A stretch of DNA of 64,000 nucleotides from Candidatus Bathyarchaeota archaeon (GTDB lineage Archaea; Thermoproteota; Bathyarchaeia; TCS64): assembly GCA_018396865.1 (NCBI GenBank), contig JAGTRB010000009.1, forward strand, positions 34,466-98,465, written 5' to 3'. Position numbers and translations under genes: made by a program. This document shows, one piece after another, positions 42,733 to 50,902 of this stretch. Below the pieces are notes generated by a model. It was not told where the DNA came from. It made no database searches and saw only the letters and a program-made list of their open reading frames with translations. Position 1 is the stretch's first letter; each line of letters starts with the position of its first letter.

Positions 42733-43890
42733 ATGGGTATCTATGATGAGTTGGGCGTGAGGAGGGTCATAAACGCCAGCGGGACTATGACCCACCTCGG
42801 GGGCTCGATACCGGATCCTAGAGTCTTGGATGCGATGAAGGAAGCCTCCCAGAGCTTCGTCATCATGATGGAGCTCATAGAGAAGTCCGGGGAGTTTCTG
42901 GCCAAGGTGACTGGGGCCGAGGCTGGTCTGGTGACCTCAGGTGCCTCGGCAGCCCTGGTCTTGGGCACAGCCGCATGTCTCATGAGGGGAACCGCCCTTG
43001 AGAGGTTCGACCCGAAGCCCTATGAGCGCCTAGCCCTCGACAGGGAATGGATGGAGCTGATACAGAGCCTCCCCAGCCCCTCCCAGCCAAGAAACGAGGT
43101 TATTATCCAGAAGGCCCACAGAAACCCATACGACCACGCCTTCAAGGTGGCTGGATGTAGGCTTGTGGTCGTCGGCGGGGATAAGGGTTGTACCCCTGAG
43201 GAGATAGAGGCGGCGATAAACGAGAGGACGGCGGCCGTAGCCTTCACCGCAAGGATGGAGGACGTGGGGCTCTCCCTAAGAACCGTTGCCGATCTCGCTC
43301 ATAGGCATGGGGTTCCGGTGATAGTGGACGCAGCCGCTGAGCTTCCTCCGAGATCCAACCTGAGGAGATATCTAGAGGAAGGCGCAGATCTAGTGGCCTT
43401 CAGCGGAGGCAAGCATATAGGCGGGCCTAACGGAACCGGGATCCTTGTAGGGAAGAAGAATCTTATAAGACTTGCAACGCTCCAGGCCGCTCCATACCGG
43501 GGGATTGGGAGGGCGATGAAGGTGGACAGGAGCCAGATAGTAGGCCTGATCACCGCCCTGAAGCTCTGGCTTGAGAGAGATGAGGAGGAGGAGTTCCAAG
43601 GTTGGCTGAGGAAGGCGGATTGGATAAAGGAACAGCTCAGCGGGGCCAGAGGGGTCTCATCATCTATAGTTGAATCCGATGCTAGGAGGAGGTATGTCCA
43701 AACCCTTATCACCTTAGAGGAGAACCTGAAGGCTTCAGATCTCGTAATCAACCTGAGGAAGGGGGATCCGAGCATATGGGTCAACTACATCGAGCCTAAC
43801 AAGATCGGAATAGATCCATCCCTCCTGAGGGATGGGGAGGAGGGGATACTCGTCTCGGCCTTGAAGAGAGAGATCGAGCGCCACCTCTAA
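42733..43890 (+). CDS. SelA-like PLP-dependent transferase/lyase
   Basis: The protein has 385 residues. It starts with GVRRVINASGTMTHLGGS and has the PLP-lysine in AFSGGKHIGGPNGTGIL. The middle has the DAAAELPP aspartate that pairs with the PLP nitrogen. The family includes SelA (seryl-tRNA-Sec to selenocysteinyl) and the sugar-acid lyases such as D-glucosaminate-6-phosphate ammonia-lyase. There is no other selenocysteine gene in the window and the N-terminal SelA domain is missing, so a small-molecule lyase is more likely. It has its own TATA box and convergently abuts the HD gene. Confidence 0.82.
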   Translation: MGIYDELGVRRVINASGTMTHLGGSIPDPRVLDAMKEASQSFVIMMELIEKSGEFLAKVTGAEAGLVTSGASAALVLGTAACLMRGTALERFDPKPYERLALDREWMELIQSLPSPSQPRNEVIIQKAHRNPYDHAFKVAGCRLVVVGGDKGCTPEEIEAAINERTAAVAFTARMEDVGLSLRTVADLAHRHGVPVIVDAAAELPPRSNLRRYLEEGADLVAFSGGKHIGGPNGTGILVGKKNLIRLATLQAAPYRGIGRAMKVDRSQIVGLITALKLWLERDEEEEFQGWLRKADWIKEQLSGARGVSSSIVESDARRRYVQTLITLEENLKASDLVINLRKGDPSIWVNYIEPNKIGIDPSLLRDGEEGILVSALKREIERHL

Positions 43891-43895
43891 CCTCC

Positions 43896-44531
43896 TTATA
43901 TCTCCGCCTCCCACTCCCTCAAAAACCTCTCTAGGAACTGCTTCACAAACCTGTGCCTCTCCTCACTGATCCTCCTCGCCGTATCCGTGTTCAGCTCCTC
44001 CCTTAACCTCAGGATCTTCTCGTATATGTGGTTTACAGAGGTAAGGGACTCTCCGTCATATCTCTCCTTTGGAGGGATAGATGGGTCATGGATGGGCTTG
44101 TTCTCCCAGCCACCTCTAGCGAAGACCCTGGCTATACCTATAGCCCCAAGGGCGTCAAGCCTGTCAGCATCCTGAAGGATCCCAGCCTCGACACTTCCAG
44201 CATAATCCCCCCTCTTGAACCTGTGGATCCTTATGCAGTCTACAACCCTCGATATCTTCTCCTCGGGAAACCCGACATCTCTGAGGATCCCCTCAGCTAT
44301 CTTTGCCCCCTCGGCCGCATGGTCCTCCACCACCCCCTCATCCTCCATAGCCCTGGCCACGTCGTGGAGCAGTGCCGCCGCCCTAACAACATCCATGTCC
44401 GCTCCCTCCTCCGCGGCTATCCTCATCGCCATCCTATGAACCCTCTCAACGTGATATCTGTCATGATGGGAAAATCTTAGGTATTCTTCACCCCTTCTCT
44501 TTATCATCTCAAAAACAGATTCGTCAAACAT
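43896..44531 (-). CDS. HD-domain metal-dependent phosphohydrolase
   Basis: From the Met at 44531 the product has about 211 residues. The HD pattern is H in YHVERVHRM, HD in AALLHDVARAM, a second His in DHAAEGAKIAEGIL and a final Asp in ILQDADRLDALGAIGIAR. Such enzymes often cleave nucleotides or phosphate esters. The frame is open 39 codons further upstream and would overlap purD by 59 bp, but the internal ATG avoids the overlap and precedes the first helix. It is convergent with the SelA-like gene and downstream of purD. Confidence 0.8.
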   Translation of the reverse strand: MFDESVFEMIKRRGEEYLRFSHHDRYHVERVHRMAMRIAAEEGADMDVVRAAALLHDVARAMEDEGVVEDHAAEGAKIAEGILRDVGFPEEKISRVVDCIRIHRFKRGDYAGSVEAGILQDADRLDALGAIGIARVFARGGWENKPIHDPSIPPKERYDGESLTSVNHIYEKILRLREELNTDTARRISEERHRFVKQFLERFLREWEAEI

Positions 44532-44589
44532 TCTAATCCTCCAACCTCTAATGGAGTAATAATCTGAATCTTCCCCATCTAAAGGTGGC

Positions 44590-46017
44590 TTATCGGTTTC
44601 CAGGCCTAAAGCCTCTGAGCCTCTCCATATGGGCGACGCTCCTCTCAATATGTTCCCTAGAGCCTATATCCCTTCTGTTCCATAGTCCTCCTCCCTTTAT
44701 TGCGTTAATCCCTTCAAGGGATATACTCCTCGCCTCCTCTATTGTATCCCCTATGCCAACTACGCAGATGGCCCTTGACCTCAGGGCGTAGATCCTTCCA
44801 TCCCTCAACTCAACTGATCCCGGATAGATCCTCATCCTGCCCTCGTAAAGGGATTCCAGCCTCTCAGCCTCTTCCAAAATTATAGGAGATCCAATCTCCT
44901 CTGCCCTCACCTTCTCGGGATAGATCTCTATGTATCCCCCGTAGGATGGGGGGACCTTGTATGTGGCGACTGTGGCCTTATCCTCAACCTCGACATCCTT
45001 AAGGTTTCCTTCAAGGATCCTGTAACAAACCTCTACAAAGTCGTCCTTCAATATGGGGAGTATGTTAAGGATCTCTGGGTCCCCGAACCTGCTGTTGTTC
45101 TCCAATATCTTTGGGCCTTCCCGGGTGTGCATGAAGGCAACGTAGAAGGGCATCCCCATCAAGCCCGGGTTCCTGCCCCTCCCCTTGAGCTTCCTGAATA
45201 TCCTCTCTACGATCTCCTCCTCCCTCTCCCTATCCTCCCTCGTCATGAAGGGCAGGCAGTCCCCGACATCTTTGTATGAGCCCATCCCCCCGGTATTGGG
45301 TCCCATATCGCCGTCGAAGGCCCTCTTATAATCCCTTGTCTCCGGCAGTGGGATGAGATGCTCCCCGTCGCAGAGGGCTTGGAAGCTTGACTCCTCCCCC
45401 TCCAATCTCTCCTCAACTATCACCGCCCCCTCCCTATAGTTCGAGGTGAAGTGTTCCAATACCTGCTCCCTCGATGTGAAGTGGTCTCCCCAGACCCCAA
45501 CCCCCTTCCCAGCGGCCGGGGCATCTGGCTTGACCGCAACCCTGTTATCCAGCTCATCCAGCCATTTCTCAAGCTCCCTCTTAGCTTCATCGACGCTGGG
45601 GTAGTCTGAGGGGCTGAAGACCCTGAACCTCGGATTAGCCTCAGGGACGACATCTTGGAAGAGGAGCCTCTGGGCAACCTTGCTCCCTTCAATGGCGAAC
45701 TCCCTAGTGGGGCAGATGATGGGGATGCCAGCCCTCACCTCAACGAGGTTCCTGACGCCTTCGATAATTGGCTTCTCAGGCCCGACTATCCCGAAGTCTA
45801 TCTCCCCCTTAAACCTCTCTGCAAAACTCAGGATCCGGTCCACATCTAGGTTTGGGACGACAATGTGCTCCTTAGCCCTAGCGAGGTTGAATGGATTCCT
45901 CTGCCTGTCAACGATGTATAGATCAACTCTATACTCCTCGCTCCTCTTTAGGGCCTCAACTATGGCAGCCTCCCTAGAGCCATAGGATACAACTAAAACT
46001 CCAACCCGTTCCATCAA
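44590..46017 (-). CDS. purD: Phosphoribosylamine-glycine ligase (GAR synthetase)
   Basis: The protein has 475 residues and an ATP-grasp fold. The N-terminal domain has GVLVVSYGSREAA and DFGIVGPEKPIIEG. The ATP-grasp part has VVPEANPRF, the VAVKPDAPAAGKGVGVWG nucleotide loop and RFGDPE near the end. It catalyses the second step of de novo purine synthesis. Its N-terminal motif differs a little from bacterial PurD (normally VLVIGSGGREHA), as in other archaea. The ATG at 46014 follows a TTG counted as the first codon. No other pur gene is nearby. Confidence 0.88.
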   Translation of the reverse strand: MMERVGVLVVSYGSREAAIVEALKRSEEYRVDLYIVDRQRNPFNLARAKEHIVVPNLDVDRILSFAERFKGEIDFGIVGPEKPIIEGVRNLVEVRAGIPIICPTREFAIEGSKVAQRLLFQDVVPEANPRFRVFSPSDYPSVDEAKRELEKWLDELDNRVAVKPDAPAAGKGVGVWGDHFTSREQVLEHFTSNYREGAVIVEERLEGEESSFQALCDGEHLIPLPETRDYKRAFDGDMGPNTGGMGSYKDVGDCLPFMTREDREREEEIVERIFRKLKGRGRNPGLMGMPFYVAFMHTREGPKILENNSRFGDPEILNILPILKDDFVEVCYRILEGNLKDVEVEDKATVATYKVPPSYGGYIEIYPEKVRAEEIGSPIILEEAERLESLYEGRMRIYPGSVELRDGRIYALRSRAICVVGIGDTIEEARSISLEGINAIKGGGLWNRRDIGSREHIERSVAHMERLRGFRPGNR

Positions 46018-46256
46018 AAGATTCTCAACAATCGAAGGTAAAACCTTTAGGTCGCAGATGATTCAAAAGAGCAAAAAGGAGAATTCAAAATTTTAAATAT
46101 CAAACAATATTGAAGATAATTTTGAAGAGATAGTCAACATTGGTTCGGCGATCATAATAAGCTCTATTATTTTAAGCAAGAATCCATTCGAACTTTTGCT
46201 TCATTGAAGGATCAGAAACACTCTATAATTCTATTGTTAATAAACATCAGTTAGGC

Positions 46257-46264
46257 TTATATTT
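46257..46264 (+). promoter_or_regulatory. TATA box of the tRNA-Gln gene
   Basis: TTATATTT lies 26-33 nt before the mature 5' end at 46290, as expected for an archaeal tRNA promoter. Confidence 0.55.
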
Positions 46265-46289
46265 CTCTATTCTCAGTAGGAGAGCTTGG

Positions 46290-46382
46290 AGCCCGGTCAT
46301 CCAGCGGTCAAGGATGCGAGGCTCTGGAGGCACCAGCCGGGGAGACCTCGTCACGAGAGTTCGAATCTCTCCCGGGCTACCA
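46290..46382 (+). tRNA. tRNA-Gln (anticodon CUG) with a 17-nt intron
   Basis: A full cloverleaf is visible: acceptor AGCCCGG/CCGGGCT (46290-46296 with 46372-46378), D stem ATCC/GGAT, anticodon stem CGAGG/CCTCG, T arm GAGAG-TTCGAAT-CTCTC, discriminator A and encoded CCA. The loop CTCTGGA gives anticodon CTG. The A1-U72 pair is the archaeal tRNA-Gln identity mark used by the GatDE amidotransferase. An intron after G37, at 46328-46344, fits a canonical bulge-helix-bulge: central helix CTCT/GGGG with two GU pairs, bulges GG-A and AG-A, and a GGC/GCC helix with an ACCA loop. Confidence 0.92.
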
Positions 46383-46385
46383 AGA

Positions 46386-46391
46386 TTTTTT
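46386..46391 (+). terminator. Oligo-T terminator after the tRNA
   Basis: Six T residues begin 3 nt beyond the CCA end, matching the usual archaeal T-run terminator. Confidence 0.5.
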
Positions 46392-46464
46392 ATTCTATGG
46401 GTTTCTGGATTTCGGGTTAGTGAGGGAGATGCGGCTCGAAATTATCTATGTTAAAACCGCAAAG

Positions 46465-46472
46465 TTTAAATA
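46465..46472 (+). promoter_or_regulatory. TATA box before the first TFB gene
   Basis: TTTAAATA lies about 100 nt before the TFB start. It would give an unusually long leader of about 75 nt. A second AT-rich element just before the gene (46557-46567) could also serve. Confidence 0.35.
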
Positions 46473-46570
46473 CTTGAATCTTAGGGTTTCATGTGCTCAG
46501 GTGGATAGATTATTCTGATGCTTGAGAAGAGGATATTTTATGAGGGATGTATGGTTTTTTAAAAAAATGA

Positions 46571-47512
46571 GTGTTGGGATATGAGTTGACGATAAGAAAG
46601 AATAGGGTTATTGATGATGATAAATGTCCGGAGTGCGGGAGCAGGACTATAATTCATGATGAGGATTCTGGAGAGGTGATCTGTGGAGAGTGCGGGCTGG
46701 TCCTTAGGGAGTTCACGGTGAATGAGGGGCCCGAGTGGAGGGCCTTCACCCAGAGCGAGAAGGAGAGCAGGAGCAGGGTTGGGATCCCGATATCCCTCAC
46801 AATCCATGATCAGGGTCTCACCACCACCATTGGTAGGGTGAGCAGGGATGCCATGGGGAGGAAGATACCTCTCAAGATGAGGCTGCAGATGCTCCGCCTT
46901 AGGAAGTGGCAGACGAGGGCGAGGGTCCACACCTCAGAGGATAGGAACCTATCGCAGGCGATGGCCGAACTCGATAGGCTATCCGACAAGCTTCATATCC
47001 CCCAGCCGGTCAAGGAGAAGGCCGCCTTCATATATAGGAGGGCCCTTGATAAAGGGCTTGTCAGGGGGAGGTCCATCTCAGCGATCTCGGCCGCATCCCT
47101 CTACGCGGCCTGCCGGACAACCCAGACTCCCCGAACACTTAGGGAGATCTCGAGGCACAGTCCGATAGATAAGAAGGATATAGCCCGGTGCTACAGGCTT
47201 CTTTTGAGGGAGCTTGGGATCCAGATGCCCATCCCCGATGCTAGGATGAGGATACCCAAGATAGCCGCCAGGGCTGGGGTGGGGGAGAAGACACAGAGGA
47301 CCGCAATAGATATCCTAATGAAGGCCGAGAGCCTCAGGACGACTGGGGGGAAGGACCCCATGGGCCTAGCCGCGGCCGCCCTCTACATAGCCTGCATGAT
47401 AAACGAGGAGAAGAGAACTCAGAAGATGATAGCGGACGCTGCAGGAGTGACCGAGGTCACGATAAGAAATAGGTATAAGAGCCTTAAAGAAGCTTTAAAC
47501 CTGGACGTGTAA
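46571..47512 (+). CDS. tfb1: Transcription initiation factor B (TFB), copy 1
   Basis: The protein has 313 residues. The zinc ribbon CPECG...CGECG lies at the N-terminus, followed by the B-reader/linker region (GPEWRAF to IHDQGLTTTIG) and two cyclin folds (about 110-200 and 210-300). It bridges TBP at the TATA box to RNA polymerase. The product has an intact zinc ribbon. A GTG start at 46571 is taken, but a TTG at 46586 near the zinc ribbon would also fit. A second TFB lies at 57071. Confidence 0.93.
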   Translation: MLGYELTIRKNRVIDDDKCPECGSRTIIHDEDSGEVICGECGLVLREFTVNEGPEWRAFTQSEKESRSRVGIPISLTIHDQGLTTTIGRVSRDAMGRKIPLKMRLQMLRLRKWQTRARVHTSEDRNLSQAMAELDRLSDKLHIPQPVKEKAAFIYRRALDKGLVRGRSISAISAASLYAACRTTQTPRTLREISRHSPIDKKDIARCYRLLLRELGIQMPIPDARMRIPKIAARAGVGEKTQRTAIDILMKAESLRTTGGKDPMGLAAAALYIACMINEEKRTQKMIADAAGVTEVTIRNRYKSLKEALNLDV

Positions 47513-47624
47513 GTACACTTAAGACAGCTGATAATAATTCTACCGATAAAATTAAGCTTAAATTGTGTTTAAAAAAGGCTGGGATAAGCTCTTATAAGAG
47601 GGTCTGCCCTGATATTCTTGAGCT

Positions 47625-48755
47625 ATGGCAGCTCCCGATTCTCGCCTCAAGATCCTTATCCTATGTGTTGATAGGGATGATGATGTAGGGAGAAAGACCG
47701 GTATAGAGACCCCTATCCTGGGCAGGGATGCCAATTTTGAGGCGGCGTCTCGCCTCGCCCTCGCCGATCCCGAGGAGGCCGACGCTAACGCGATGTTCGC
47801 TGCTGTGAGCCTCTACGATAGGCTCACGGCCGAGGGTGAAGACGCCTATCAGCTTGCCACCATAGCTGGATCCGGGGAGGGGGGTATTGAGGCAGATAGG
47901 AGCCTGATACATGAACTGGGGATTGTCCTTGAGAGGTTCCCGTCAAGGGAAGTTATCCTGGTTACGGATGGATTCGCCGACGAGTTTGTTGTTCCAATAA
48001 TCCAATCTCGAATACATATAACCTCGATACATCGTGTAGTTGTTAAACATAGCGAGAGGATAGAGGAATCTTGGGCAATATTTCTACGCTACATGAAATC
48101 ATTTTTCAATGATCCCCACTATTCGAGGTTCAGCTTGGGAGTTCCAGGAATCCTTCTTGTAGTCTTAGGCTTTCTAATAGTCTTCGATCAGCTTCAAAAT
48201 GCCGGTATGGTCATACCCTTCATAGTCGGGATGGCGCTCCTCCTGAGGGGTTTTGGAATAGATAAAAAACTGGCCTCGCTTAGGTTTATGTTGCCGCCTC
48301 CTGAGAGGCAGCTTTTCTTGGCCTCTATAAGCGCGGGGGCGATCCTATCTGTGATAGGTTGCTATCTGGGCGTGGTTGAGGCTGTTAGGTTTATTCCTGA
48401 AAATTCCCCCCCCTTCTGGTCGAATATAGTATACTGGATTCAGCTCTCCCCAATCCTAGTTGGGAACTTCCTTTTAAAGTCCACCGACCTCATCGTCTTC
48501 GGAGCCATGGTTGCCCTGATCGGAGGTTTTGTTTCCTACTTCATCCAGGGGGACCCAAAGAGGTGGAGGAACGTCGTGGGCATCATAGTCACCTTCTGGC
48601 TCCGCTTCATAGCCATCGAGTCGGCGAAGGTCTTGAACGAGCCTGGAAAGCCCCTCACCCTCACATCCCCCCTGGTGCTCATGACGATATGGGGATTTAT
48701 AACCACTATAACCTCCGTAATCATCCTATACGGGGTTCATAGGAAGTTGATGTAA
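47625..48755 (+). CDS. DUF373-family membrane protein
   Basis: The protein has 376 residues. The N-terminal half (1-145) is a soluble Rossmann-like domain with CVDRDDDVGRKTGIETPILGRDAN, which is a DUF373 signature; the second half has about six TM helices starting near residue 168. The function is unknown in all archaea, where it is widely conserved. It stands in tandem with the cis-prenyltransferase gene, 77 nt before it, and both are probably envelope or isoprenoid-linked, but the evidence is only proximity. Confidence 0.85.
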   Translation: MAAPDSRLKILILCVDRDDDVGRKTGIETPILGRDANFEAASRLALADPEEADANAMFAAVSLYDRLTAEGEDAYQLATIAGSGEGGIEADRSLIHELGIVLERFPSREVILVTDGFADEFVVPIIQSRIHITSIHRVVVKHSERIEESWAIFLRYMKSFFNDPHYSRFSLGVPGILLVVLGFLIVFDQLQNAGMVIPFIVGMALLLRGFGIDKKLASLRFMLPPPERQLFLASISAGAILSVIGCYLGVVEAVRFIPENSPPFWSNIVYWIQLSPILVGNFLLKSTDLIVFGAMVALIGGFVSYFIQGDPKRWRNVVGIIVTFWLRFIAIESAKVLNEPGKPLTLTSPLVLMTIWGFITTITSVIILYGVHRKLM

Positions 48756-48832
48756 ATTTGAGACGGAAAGTCCTCCCTCATCGGCTTCCGCTATAGTTTT
48801 ATCCTATTATAGCCGTAAAGTATAGAGTCCCC

Positions 48833-49618
48833 TTGTCCCTTCGAGGCATCCTCTCCTCTCTAGGCGTCTATAGGGTTTATAGGAGGTGGCTTCGAAGGCA
48901 GATAAAGTCCGGTGAGATGCCGAGGCATATTGGGGTCATACTAGATGGTAACAGGCGATGGGCCCTCTCCAGGGATCTGGCCCCTTGGGAGGGGCATAGG
49001 AAGGGGGCCTCTAAGGTTGAGGAGTTCCTGAAGTGGTGTATAGAGCTCGGTATAAGGATGGTCACCTTGTATGTATTCTCCACTGAGAACTTTCATAGGC
49101 CGAAGAGGGAGGTTGAGGAGCTGATGAGGATTGCAGAGGAGAACTTCGATAAGGTATTGAAGAGCGAGGTGATCCATAAAAACAGGGTCTGTGTCAGGGC
49201 CATCGGCAGGCTCCACCTCCTGCCTGAGAATCTAAGAGATCTGATATACAGGGTTGAGGAGGCAACCAAGCTCTACGATCGATTTTACCTAAATCTGGCC
49301 ATCGCCTATGGTGGGAGGGCGGAGATCATCGATGCTGTTAGGAGCATATCTAGGATGGTGGCTAGTGGTGAGCTGAGCCCCGACTCCATCGATGAGGAGG
49401 CCTTCCAGAGGTTTCTCTACACCTCATATCTCCCCCAGCAGGATCCCGACCTGATCATCAGGACCTCAGGTGAGTCTAGGCTTAGCGGTTTCCTCCTCTG
49501 GCAGTCAGCATATAGTGAGCTCTTCTTCATCGATGTCTACTGGCCTGAGTTCAGGGAGATAGACCTCCAGAGGGCTATAAGGAGCTTTCAACAGAGGAGT
49601 AGGAGGTTCGGGAGGTGA
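48833..49618 (+). CDS. uppS: cis-prenyltransferase (undecaprenyl diphosphate synthase family)
   Basis: The protein has 261 residues. It has the family motifs HIGVILDGNRRWAL (catalytic Asp), GHRKGASKVEEFLKWC, LYVFSTENFHRPKREVEEL, and the C-terminal DLIIRTSGESRLSGFLLWQSAYSELFF. In archaea it makes the long-chain polyprenyl carrier used in glycosylation. The TTG start gives a normal N-terminus. It is convergent with the M24 gene, 4 nt from its end. Confidence 0.92.
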   Translation: MSLRGILSSLGVYRVYRRWLRRQIKSGEMPRHIGVILDGNRRWALSRDLAPWEGHRKGASKVEEFLKWCIELGIRMVTLYVFSTENFHRPKREVEELMRIAEENFDKVLKSEVIHKNRVCVRAIGRLHLLPENLRDLIYRVEEATKLYDRFYLNLAIAYGGRAEIIDAVRSISRMVASGELSPDSIDEEAFQRFLYTSYLPQQDPDLIIRTSGESRLSGFLLWQSAYSELFFIDVYWPEFREIDLQRAIRSFQQRSRRFGR

Positions 49619-49622
49619 TAAC

Positions 49623-50693
49623 CTATACACAGATCTCCTCTAGGCTCTCGACAAATCTCGTTAATCTCTCGGCACCTCCCCTGCCCACTAGGACCGTATC
49701 CTCGATCCTGACTCCCCCCTTCCCTGGTATGTATATTCCCGGCTCGCATGTAACGACGTTTCCTGATGTCAGTATGTCTTCGCTCGTCTCGCTCAGGGAT
49801 GGGGGCTCGTGGATATCTAACCCTACGCCATGACCCAGGGAGTGTACGAAATACTGCGAGTAGCCTTGATTATCTATGATGTCTCTTGCAATCTTATCCA
49901 AGTCTCTGCCATTGACTCCCTCCTTAATCTCCATCATTGCTGCTTCCTTTGCTTTGAGGGCCGTCTCATATATCTCAGCCATCTCCTTTGTGGGCTTTCC
50001 AATTATGAAGGTTCTTGTGAGGTCTGATTTGTATTCCTTATATGATGCTCCGAGATCCACTGTGACAAAATCCCCCCTTTTAATCTCCCTATCCGTAACA
50101 CCGGCGTGGGGGTACGCCGATCTCGGGCCTGAGGCGATGCTTATAGGGAAGGCAAGCCCCTCAGCTCCAGCCCTCATCATTGAGTGGACGGCCTCCGCCG
50201 CCAACTCGAATTCTCTCACACCCTCTCGGAGGTTTTCCAGGATCGAATTCATCCCGATGCTGGCAAGCTCTCCAGCCCTTCTCATGAGATCCTCCTCCTG
50301 AGGGTCCTTTATCTTTCTCATCTCCCAGATTATATTGGATGTGTGAATAAACTCGCTCTCTTTACACCTTTCATTTAATCCTTTATATAATTCGATCGGC
50401 AAATCATCGAACCCAATTACTCTAGGGTTGATATTTTTTAACTCACTTTCAATTATTTCCAAAACTTGATCTCTCTTATATGAATATACTCTGCATCCCT
50501 TTGCTTGTTCCAAAGATATTGTATAATCAACTTTAGGTGTTAATAAAAGAGGTTCAACATCAAGATTTACTAGAAGAAAAGTTCCACCCGTAGTTCCCAA
50601 ATAATAGTAGATGCTCGATTTTTGAGATATTATGTAGGCATCGATTCTCTCCCTCTTCATCAACTCAACGAGCCTTCTCAGCCTCATAACCAT
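49623..50693 (-). CDS. M24-family aminopeptidase (Xaa-Pro type)
   Basis: The protein has 356 residues. A creatinase-like N-terminal domain precedes a pita-bread fold with the metal ligands D in VDLGASYKEYKSDLTRTF, a second D shortly after, H in HSLGHGVGLDIHEPP, and E residues in TCEPGIY and VRIEDTVLV. All five ligands appear present. This is an Xaa-Pro aminopeptidase or proline dipeptidase. It likely starts at the Met that gives VMRLRRLVELMKRERID. It is a stand-alone gene convergent with the cis-prenyltransferase. Confidence 0.9.
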   Translation of the reverse strand: MVMRLRRLVELMKRERIDAYIISQKSSIYYYLGTTGGTFLLVNLDVEPLLLTPKVDYTISLEQAKGCRVYSYKRDQVLEIIESELKNINPRVIGFDDLPIELYKGLNERCKESEFIHTSNIIWEMRKIKDPQEEDLMRRAGELASIGMNSILENLREGVREFELAAEAVHSMMRAGAEGLAFPISIASGPRSAYPHAGVTDREIKRGDFVTVDLGASYKEYKSDLTRTFIIGKPTKEMAEIYETALKAKEAAMMEIKEGVNGRDLDKIARDIIDNQGYSQYFVHSLGHGVGLDIHEPPSLSETSEDILTSGNVVTCEPGIYIPGKGGVRIEDTVLVGRGGAERLTRFVESLEEICV

Positions 50694-50840
50694 CTATACC
50701 CCCTCTGATGGCATAGATTTATTTAAATTTTTGAAGGAGGGAGAGGTAACTTCGCCGTACCAAAGGGAAGCCGTAATCCCAATATAATACTCAGTAATAC
50801 GAAGATCTTGCAGCTGTCCGCGAACATCAGGCTTGAATTG

Positions 50841-50848
50841 TTTAAAGG
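50841..50848 (+). promoter_or_regulatory. TATA box of the SMC operon
   Basis: TTTAAAGG lies about 55 nt before the TTG at 50903 and 85 nt before the one at 50933; the expected start site is near 50870. Confidence 0.4.
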
Positions 50849-50902
50849 ATTATAGAAAGGCCGCGCGTTGGTCTCGAATATGTTAACCCTCCATGGGGAT
50901 AA

